Positions 33,143 through 38,494 of a stretch of 38,494 nucleotides of DNA are shown here, in pieces. The notes under the pieces were generated by a model. The model was not told where the DNA came from and did no database searches. It saw only the letters and a program-made list of their open reading frames with translations. The translations under genes and the position numbers were made by a program. This DNA comes from UBA1172 sp002457135 (GTDB lineage Bacteria > Pseudomonadota > Alphaproteobacteria > Puniceispirillales > UBA1172): assembly GCA_965660935.1 (NCBI GenBank), contig CBFIBR010000019.1, forward strand, positions 1 to 38,494, written 5' to 3'. Each line of letters begins with the position of its first letter. Position 1 is the stretch's first letter.

Positions 33143-33802
33143 TTAGTGACTGTTCTGTTGCATCCGGATGGCGGTGGCCGACAGGTGATTGAGCGGCCCC
33201 TGGATGAAACACCAGTGACGGGGGCGCAACCCTTGCTGCAACCGGCGCGGGGACAGGCGCCTCCCGGCCAGTTTTGCGCCGATACCGGCAAGGGCGGCAG
33301 AACGGCATCCCGGCCGATTGATCACCGTGATGGCTGAGATGGCAGCAATGCTTTCAGGGCGGTACCAGCGATGAAACCCGATCAGGTTATCGGCCCCCAT
33401 GATCCAGGCCAGTTTTGCCCTCGGGGCGCGCTGGCGGATCATCCCCAGCGTATGGGCAGACTGATTGGTGCCAAGACTGGCCTCTAGCCCCGATACCCGC
33501 ATCCGGCGGGCGGCACGGCATTGCCTTGCCATGGTCAGCGCGGATTGAAAACGCTCATCATAGGGGGCCATGCCGGTTTCGGTCTTGAGCGGGTTTTGCG
33601 GTGACACCAGCCACCACAGCTCATCCAGCCTGAGGTGCCGGACCGCCAGATCGGCAATATGGCCGTGGCCTGAATGCGCCGGGTTGAACGAGCCGCCAAA
33701 TATCCCGATTCTGAGCGGTCTGGGGTCATGAAAGACCCTGGCAAAAACATGGGTCAAGACAGGGGCAAAAACATGGGTAAAGGCTTGCGGGCGGGCAGTC
33801 AT
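33143..33802 (-). CDS. nadD: Nicotinate-nucleotide adenylyltransferase
   Basis: NadD joins nicotinate mononucleotide to AMP in NAD synthesis. The protein has 219 residues from ATG 33802, which has AGGGCG ahead and lies two bases after the proA stop. The nucleotidyltransferase motif GIFGGSFNPAHSGHGHIA falls at 33-50, then MGADNLIGFHRW and the C-terminal HLSATAIR (family (I/L)S(A/S)TxIR). The motif normally starts within the first ten residues; here about 30 residues precede it, including the duplicated octapeptide THVFA..., encoded by a 24-base repeat. No other start codon lies between. Confidence 0.92.
   Translation of the reverse strand: MTARPQAFTHVFAPVLTHVFARVFHDPRPLRIGIFGGSFNPAHSGHGHIADLAVRHLRLDELWWLVSPQNPLKTETGMAPYDERFQSALTMARQCRAARRMRVSGLEASLGTNQSAHTLGMIRQRAPRAKLAWIMGADNLIGFHRWYRPESIAAISAITVINRPGCRSAALAGIGAKLAGRRLSPRRLQQGLRPRHWCFIQGPLNHLSATAIRMQQNSH
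33740..33778 (-). repeat. Direct repeats with 24-base period at the nadD N-terminus
   Basis: GGCAAAAACATGGGT (plus-strand reading) occurs at 33740-33754 and 33764-33778. The period of 24 bases preserves frame and doubles an octapeptide beginning THVFA in the nonconserved N-terminal extension of NadD. Confidence 0.85.
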
Positions 33803-33804
33803 GA

Positions 33805-35091
33805 TCACGCCCTGGTCTGGCCATTTCCCCTGACCATGTATTTGAAACTGGTCAGTTGAGCGGCGCCTACCGGCCCTCGTGCATGCAACCGGCCGGTGGC
33901 GATACCGATTTCAGCCCCCATGCCGAACTCACCGCCATCAGCGAATTGCGTTGAGGTGTTTACCATGACAATGGCGGAATCGACCTCATCCAGAAAGCGC
34001 TGGGCTGTATCGGTGTTTTCAGTGACGATGCTTTCGGTGTGGCTGGAACTGTAGCGGTTGATATGGTCGATCGCGCCGCCGACACCATCAACCACCGCCA
34101 CCGACAGAATGGGGGCGAGGTATTCGGTGGTCCAGTCGGCCTCGGTCGCCATGGCCGCATCAGGCAGAATGGCCCGCGCCTCGGCATCGGCCCTGAGGCT
34201 GCATCCCGCCGTGGTCAGCGCATCACCGATCACGGGCAGGAGAGTATCAGCAACAGCACGGTCAACCAGCAGGGTTTCGAGCGCTCCGCAGATTTCAACC
34301 CGCCGCATCTTGGCGTTGACGGCAATCGCAACGGCCTTTTCAGGATCAGCCCCGGCATCGATATAGAGATGGCATATCCCCTCAAGATGGGCGAACACAG
34401 GGACACGGGCTTCATGCTGAACACGCTCAACCAGTGACCGGCCACCCCGGGGGATGATCACGTCAATGCCGCCCACCGCGGTCAGCATCGCCCCCACCAG
34501 GGCGCGGTCGGTATTGTTCAGCAACTGCACGGCATGGACCGGCAGACCGGCCCCCTTCAACCCGTCCTGCACCAGCCTCGCCAGACAGGAGGATGTGTAA
34601 AAACTGTCACTGCCGCCGCGCAGGATCACCGGATTGCCCGATTTGATGGCCAGCCCGGCGGCATCAACGGTGACATTGGGGCGCGATTCGTAGATCACCC
34701 CGATCACGCCAAGGGGGGTGGAAACCCGGGCGATATCCAGCCCGTTGGGGCGTTGCCACCGGTCAAGCTCACGGCCAAGCGGATCAGGCAGATCAGCAAT
34801 ATCCTCCAGCCCCGCCGCCATGGCATCAATCCGGGCCGGGTTGAGCATAAGGCGGCCAACCATCGCTTCTGCCATATTGCGGGCCTCGGCATTGGCCAGA
34901 TCACGGCTGTTTTCAGCCAGGATCGTGGCGGCATTATCGCGGATCAATTGCGCGGCCTTCCTGAGTGCATTCTGGCGCGCATCATGGCTGGATTTGATCA
35001 TGGGGGCCAGGCTGCTGCGGGCGCGATCCGTCCATTCCGCCATCATGGCGGCGGCATCAACGCTGGTCATGGTGATGGTTTCATTGGCCAT
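33805..35091 (-). CDS. proA: Glutamate-5-semialdehyde dehydrogenase (gamma-glutamyl phosphate reductase)
   Basis: ProA reduces gamma-glutamyl phosphate to the semialdehyde with NADPH, the second step to proline. The 428-residue protein has PLGVIGVIYESRPNVT, GNPVILRGGSDS, IPRGGRSLV, HLEGICHLYID and the catalytic Cys268 in RRVEICGALETLLV, followed by GAEIGIATGRLHARGPVG near the end. ATG 35091 lies two bases past the proB stop, so the two proline enzymes are made together. Normal family length. Confidence 0.96.
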   Translation of the reverse strand: MANETITMTSVDAAAMMAEWTDRARSSLAPMIKSSHDARQNALRKAAQLIRDNAATILAENSRDLANAEARNMAEAMVGRLMLNPARIDAMAAGLEDIADLPDPLGRELDRWQRPNGLDIARVSTPLGVIGVIYESRPNVTVDAAGLAIKSGNPVILRGGSDSFYTSSCLARLVQDGLKGAGLPVHAVQLLNNTDRALVGAMLTAVGGIDVIIPRGGRSLVERVQHEARVPVFAHLEGICHLYIDAGADPEKAVAIAVNAKMRRVEICGALETLLVDRAVADTLLPVIGDALTTAGCSLRADAEARAILPDAAMATEADWTTEYLAPILSVAVVDGVGGAIDHINRYSSSHTESIVTENTDTAQRFLDEVDSAIVMVNTSTQFADGGEFGMGAEIGIATGRLHARGPVGAAQLTSFKYMVRGNGQTRA

Positions 35092-35093
35092 CT

Positions 35094-36320
35094 CTAGTTA
35101 TCCCCATCATGAGGGTCCTCAACATCAGACCCCTCAATACCCAAGTGGTGATCAGCAGCGGCGTTTTCACCCCGTTTCTGAGTCAATACCAGATCATCGG
35201 CGTGGATCACTTCATCACGCCCACGATACCCGAGAATGCCTTGAATAGCACTGCTGTTGCAACCGGCAATACGCGCTGCATCCTCAGCACTGTAATGGCT
35301 CAACCCGCGCCCCAGTTCAGCCCCGGACGCATCGCAGACAGCAACCAGATCACCGCGCTCAAAGCCGCCGTCAATGCCGGTGATACCCGCAGCCAGCAGA
35401 CTCTTGCCCAGGCTGAGGGCCCTGGCGGCACCGGCATCAATGGTGATGGTGCCGGTTGGCTTCAGCCCGGCGGCAATCCATTGCTTGCGGGCTTGCGGGG
35501 GGTTGGACGCGGCGCGGAACCAGCTGCACCGGCCGCCAGCCATCAGCCGGTCAATCGGGCTGGAGGCATGGCCGTTGCAGATAACCATGTGGCAGCCTGC
35601 GTTGGTGGCAATCCGGGCGGCCTCAATCTTGGTGATCATCCCGCCTGAGGCATAATCCGCATTGGCAGGGCCGGCCATGGCCAGAATGCGGTCATCAATC
35701 GATGTGATCTCGGCCAGGTGTTCGCCATCAGGGTTCTGGCGCGGGTCGGTGCTGTAAAGCCCGTCAATATCCGATAGCAGGATCAGCGCATCGGCGGAAA
35801 CCATCTGCGCCACCCTGGCGGCGAGGCGGTCATTGTCACCATAGCGGATTTCCATGGTTGCCACGGTATCGTTTTCATTGACCACGGGGATGATGCCCCT
35901 GCCCAGCAATGTCTGGAGCGTTGCCCGGGCGTTGAGGTGACGGCGGCGGGTTTCGGTATCATCGGGCGACAGCAGGATCTGGGCTGTATCGAGATCAAAT
36001 TGCCTGAAGACACGTTGCCATTCGCTCGCCAGCCTGATCTGGCCAATGGCGGCGGCGGCCTGTTTTTCCTCAAGTTTCAGCTTGCCCGATCCGCGTTCCA
36101 GCTGGTGACGGCCGAGCGCAATCGCGCCTGAGGACACCACCACCACGCGGCAGTTCTGGCGGGCGAGACCGGCGATATCAGCGGCCAGGCTCTCAAGCCA
36201 CTGGCTGCGCACCGCGCCGGTTTCACCATCAACCAGCAGCGCGGAGCCGACCTTGACGACCAGCACACGCGCTTCATTGAGGTAACCCCGGGTCAGGGAT
36301 GCAAAGGATGCGTTGCTCAT
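35094..36320 (-). CDS. proB: Glutamate 5-kinase
   Basis: ProB phosphorylates glutamate to start proline synthesis and is the usual point of feedback inhibition. The 408-residue protein has an amino acid kinase domain (VVKVGSALLV, VVVVSSGAIALGR, VVNENDTVA, RYGDNDRLAARVA, DIDGLYSTDPR, GGMITKIEAARIA) and a C-terminal PUA domain from about 280 (GTITIDAGAARAL..., GYRGRDEVIHADDLVL). I choose ATG 36320, which shares ATGA with the obgE stop; ATG 36329 is three codons upstream but has GAGGAG only two bases away. An acidic His-rich tail of about 25 residues follows the PUA domain. Confidence 0.95.
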   Translation of the reverse strand: MSNASFASLTRGYLNEARVLVVKVGSALLVDGETGAVRSQWLESLAADIAGLARQNCRVVVVSSGAIALGRHQLERGSGKLKLEEKQAAAAIGQIRLASEWQRVFRQFDLDTAQILLSPDDTETRRRHLNARATLQTLLGRGIIPVVNENDTVATMEIRYGDNDRLAARVAQMVSADALILLSDIDGLYSTDPRQNPDGEHLAEITSIDDRILAMAGPANADYASGGMITKIEAARIATNAGCHMVICNGHASSPIDRLMAGGRCSWFRAASNPPQARKQWIAAGLKPTGTITIDAGAARALSLGKSLLAAGITGIDGGFERGDLVAVCDASGAELGRGLSHYSAEDAARIAGCNSSAIQGILGYRGRDEVIHADDLVLTQKRGENAAADHHLGIEGSDVEDPHDGDN

Positions 36321-37354
36321 GGCTGCCATGGCTCCTCACCGAGGTCGGCTTCGGCCTCTTCGGTGCGGGCCTCACCGATGACCTGCCACAACCGGCGCAG
36401 GCATTCGCGCACCCCTTGACCCGAAACCGATGACAGGGTCAGGACTTCACCGGCGCCTTCGGCCTTGAGCGCCCTGGCCAGATCATCGGCGCTGTCCTGA
36501 TCCATGGCATCCATCTTGGTGATGGCGGTGATTTCATGCTTGGCGGCCAGCTCATCACCATAGGCCATCAGCTCACCCCTGATGATTTTCCAGTTTGCCA
36601 GCGGATCATCCCCGGTGCCATCCACCAGATGCAGCAGCACCCGGCAACGTTCGACATGGCCAAGGAAACGGTGACCCAGACCGGTGCCTTCATGCGCGCC
36701 CTCAACCAGGCCGGGGATATCCGCCAGAACGAATTCATTGGTATCGACCCCGACCACGCCCAGCCCGGGATGGAGCGTGGTGAAAGGGTAATCGGCGATT
36801 TTCGGACGGGCGGCAGAGGTCGCCGCCAGAAATGTTGACTTGCCGGCATTGGGCATCCCCACCAGACCGGCATCGGCAATCAGTTTCAGCCTCAGCCAGA
36901 CCCACATGCCCATGCCGGGGAAACCCGTCTCGGAACGGCGCGGGGCCTGATTCGTCGATGACTTGAAGGCGGCATTGCCGCGGCCACCATCACCGCCGCG
37001 GGCCAGTGTGATGCGCTGGCCGATTTCGGTCAGGTCCGCCAGCACGATATCCCCATCCTCATTGAGGATCTGGGTGCCGACCGGCAGTTTGAGCGTGATA
37101 TCCTCACCGCTGGGTCCGGCCCGCATACGGCCAGCACCGCCGCGCCCCGTCTGCGCCTTGAAATGCTGCTGATAGCGATAGTCGATGAGGGTGTTCAGTC
37201 CGGCGGCGCATTCAGCGATGACACTGCCGCCACGGCCACCATCACCGCCATCAGGCCCGCCCCGGGGCACATTGGCCTCACGGCGGAAACTGACGCTACC
37301 CGGTCCGCCATTACCGCTCTGGATATAGATTTTTGCCTGATCGAGGAATTTCAT
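36317..37354 (-). CDS. obgE: GTPase Obg (CgtA)
   Basis: Obg is an essential GTPase for late 50S assembly and ppGpp response. In 345 residues: the glycine-rich Obg domain (1-158) with GGPDGGDGGRGGSV and GGDGGRGNAAF, then the G domain with G1 GMPNAGKS at 166-173, FTTLHPGLG, G3 DIPGLVEGA and G4 TKMD. There is no room for the third OCT domain present in some Gram-positives, which is normal here. AGGAACGAGG precedes the ATG. A terminator-like hairpin stands between it and rpmA; its stop overlaps proB by four bases. Confidence 0.96.
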   Translation of the reverse strand: MKFLDQAKIYIQSGNGGPGSVSFRREANVPRGGPDGGDGGRGGSVIAECAAGLNTLIDYRYQQHFKAQTGRGGAGRMRAGPSGEDITLKLPVGTQILNEDGDIVLADLTEIGQRITLARGGDGGRGNAAFKSSTNQAPRRSETGFPGMGMWVWLRLKLIADAGLVGMPNAGKSTFLAATSAARPKIADYPFTTLHPGLGVVGVDTNEFVLADIPGLVEGAHEGTGLGHRFLGHVERCRVLLHLVDGTGDDPLANWKIIRGELMAYGDELAAKHEITAITKMDAMDQDSADDLARALKAEGAGEVLTLSSVSGQGVRECLRRLWQVIGEARTEEAEADLGEEPWQP

Positions 37355-37379
37355 GCCTCGTTCCTATTCATCATGTTCA

Positions 37380-37410
37380 ACAAAAAAGCGCAACCTTTCG
37401 GATGCGCTTG
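37380..37410 (-). terminator. Rho-independent terminator after rpmA
   Basis: On the minus strand AAGCGCA and TGCGCTT (7 pairs; 37409-37403 and 37392-37386) enclose an inner CC-GAAA-GG loop, followed by a run of six U residues. It lies 38 bases after the rpmA stop and before obgE, so it would stop or thin the ribosomal-protein transcript. Confidence 0.75.
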
Positions 37411-37447
37411 TGTTGGCCTGCTGACGGCCCGGCTTTAACGCCAGGGG

Positions 37448-37717
37448 CTATTCAGCGGCCTCTGTTTCCGGAACCACGTTAGCAAAGGTGCGGCCACCGG
37501 ACTTGCGGGTGAACAGAACCTTGCCGCCGGTCAGGGCGAAAATGGTGTGGTCCTTGCCCATGCCGACATTGTTGCCGGGATGGAATTTGGTGCCGCGCTG
37601 ACGAATGATGATGTTGCCGGGGATAACTTGCTCACCACCGAATTTCTTGACGCCGAGACGGCGGCCGGCTGAGTCGCGTCCGTTACGGGAACTACCACCT
37701 GCTTTTTTGGTTGCCAT
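37448..37717 (-). CDS. rpmA: 50S ribosomal protein L27
   Basis: L27 reaches into the peptidyl transferase centre. The 89-residue protein starts MATKKAGGSSRNGRDSAGRRLGVK, the form without a Firmicutes-type cleaved leader, and has GNIIIRQRGTKFHPG and VGMGKDHTIFAL. ATG 37717 follows AAGGAG. Found 54 bases after rplU and followed by a terminator-like hairpin, so rplU-rpmA are a small operon. Confidence 0.98.
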   Translation of the reverse strand: MATKKAGGSSRNGRDSAGRRLGVKKFGGEQVIPGNIIIRQRGTKFHPGNNVGMGKDHTIFALTGGKVLFTRKSGGRTFANVVPETEAAE

Positions 37718-37771
37718 TTCATCTGCTCCTTACGAAATCTCTAAACGTCTTTAACCTGAGGGGTCTTTATA

Positions 37772-38335
37772 TCAGGCGTCTTTTGCCTTGGCTGCGGTTT
37801 TCTTGGCGGCTGCCTTTTTGGCGCCGGTTTTTGCAGCCGTCTTCTTGGCAGCGGCTTTTTTGGCGGGTGCCTTCTTGGCTTCGGCCTTCTTCGCTGCTGG
37901 CTTGGCCTCTGTCTTAGTGGTGGCGGCCTTAGTGGCGGCGGCCTTTTTGGCAGGGGCTTTTTCCTCAGCCGGTTTGGCTTCGGCCTTTGGCGCAGCTTTT
38001 TTGGCGGGTGCCTTGATCTTGCCGTCAGCGGCAATATCGGTGATCTGGATCATTGTCAGGTCCTGACGATGGCCCTGGACCCGGCGGAAATTCTTGCGGC
38101 GCTTGCGGCGGAATACCATGATCTTGGGGCCACGGGTGTGGCGCAGGACGGTTGCACCAACGGCGGCACCGGAAACGGTGGGCGCACCAACCATGACCTT
38201 TTCGCCATCAGCCATCATCAGCACCTGGTCAAGGACGATATTGTCCCCGGCCTCGCTTTCAAGGCGGTCGACGATGATCTTGTCATCCTTGGCAACACGG
38301 TACTGTTTGCCACCAGTTTTCACCACTGCATACAT
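37772..38335 (-). CDS. rplU: 50S ribosomal protein L21 with long Ala/Lys-rich tail
   Basis: L21 binds 23S rRNA on the 50S solvent side. Residues 1-105 are the standard protein: MYAVVKTGGKQYRV at the start and RRKRRKNFRRVQGHRQDLTMIQITDI near the end. From about 107 to 187 follows a low-complexity tail of Ala, Lys, Pro, Thr and Glu with repeated AKKA/PAKKAA units, resembling histone H1-like tails. ATG 38335 has GAGGAAG about six bases ahead; an in-frame TTG at 38350 is not needed. Tails on L21 occur in several alphaproteobacteria, but composition and length vary. Confidence 0.97.
   Translation of the reverse strand: MYAVVKTGGKQYRVAKDDKIIVDRLESEAGDNIVLDQVLMMADGEKVMVGAPTVSGAAVGATVLRHTRGPKIMVFRRKRRKNFRRVQGHRQDLTMIQITDIAADGKIKAPAKKAAPKAEAKPAEEKAPAKKAAATKAATTKTEAKPAAKKAEAKKAPAKKAAAKKTAAKTGAKKAAAKKTAAKAKDA
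37775..38020 (-). repeat. Low-complexity Ala/Lys coding repeat of the L21 tail
   Basis: About 80 codons dominated by GCC/GCT/GCA and AAG/AAA in irregular AKKA-type units. The opposite strand reads as an apparent hydrophobic protein, which is only the mirror of Lys codons. Confidence 0.85.
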
Positions 38336-38423
38336 GGCGTTCTTCCTCAATCAAATCGTGGCTGGCCGGTATGGCTGAATTATCGCCGCTGCCGCCAGAC
38401 ATTTGCCCATCATCGGGATGGAA

Positions 38424-38456
38424 TAGTAAAAATAAGCGAAAGGCTGCCCTTTCGCT
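38424..38456 (-). terminator. Terminator-like hairpin about 100 bases upstream of rplU
   Basis: On the minus strand AGCGAAAGG and CCTTTCGCT (9 perfect pairs; 38456-38448 and 38443-38435) enclose GCAG and are followed by TATTTTTACTA. It ends a transcript coming from beyond the right edge, or acts as an attenuator in the rplU leader. Confidence 0.7.
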
Positions 38457-38494
38457 GAAACATGGCGAAATATAGCCACTTGGCCCCTATTGTC

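Noticed and set aside
37788..38066. Plus-strand frame of about 92 codons that looks like a very hydrophobic membrane protein (FLAAAFLA repeats)
   Set aside because: It is the complement of Lys and Ala codons in the L21 tail, not a real gene.
1..38494. Search for CRISPR arrays, insertion sequences, prophage, toxin-antitoxin pairs, tRNA or rRNA genes
   Set aside because: None seen. XerC is in its conserved housekeeping context, repeats are only two to three copies without spacers, and no gap is large enough to hide an element.

Overview
The window is a gene-dense chromosomal segment of a Gram-negative bacterium, almost certainly an alphaproteobacterium. Supporting this are the short F1 operon order atpH-atpA-atpG-atpD-atpC just downstream of priA, the neighbourhood lpd / xerC / DUF484 / transaldolase / priA / atp, the run sdhC-sdhD-sdhA-sdhB ... 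mdh ... sucA-sucB-lpd, and the series rplU-rpmA-obgE-proB-proA-nadD-rsfS-rlmH-gpmI-ctpA-rppH. By eye base composition is near 60% G+C. A Rhodospirillales or SAR116-like origin fits the protein sequences, but that placement is inference from memory of the families, not a database result.

Layout. (1) 36-1816, plus strand: rimM-trmD-rplS, ribosome and tRNA maturation. (2) 1926-6186, plus: leuC-leuD-leuB (leucine synthesis) and asd (aspartate semialdehyde). (3) 6194-7144, minus: a PdxY-type pyridoxal kinase, convergent with asd and divergent from sdh. (4) 7312-18599, plus: succinate dehydrogenase sdhCDAB, zapE (AFG1-like ATPase), malate dehydrogenase, and the three subunits of 2-oxoglutarate dehydrogenase; this is most of the oxidative half of the TCA cycle. 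(5) 18633-21299, minus: SMR efflux protein, xerC, DUF484 protein, transaldolase. (6) 21491-28742, plus: priA and the F1 ATP synthase operon. (7) 28752-38335, minus: a long series read from rplU (right end) to rppH (left end), covering ribosomal proteins L21 and L27, the GTPase Obg, proline synthesis, NAD synthesis, ribosome silencing factor, 23S rRNA methylation, glycolytic mutase, a periplasmic S41 protease and an RNA pyrophosphohydrolase.

All 38 genes are full length and housekeeping in nature; I see no insertion sequence, prophage, CRISPR array, toxin-antitoxin pair, rRNA or tRNA gene. No gap between genes exceeds about 200 bases, so there is no large unexplained stretch. I did not find a new multi-gene system.

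What stands out is at fine scale: rsfS appears to start at an ATT codon behind a good Shine-Dalgarno site and a plausible promoter; a nearly perfect 27-base tandem repeat sits between divergent tal and priA; a set of short tandem duplications of 12 to 30 bases lies in linkers, termini and even across the leuD stop codon; ribosomal protein L21 carries an 80-residue Ala/Lys-rich tail; zapE has no ATG start and begins inside sdhB; sucCD and an EnvC-like gene are missing from places where many relatives carry them; and a 14-base perfect palindrome lies between pdxY and sdhC.
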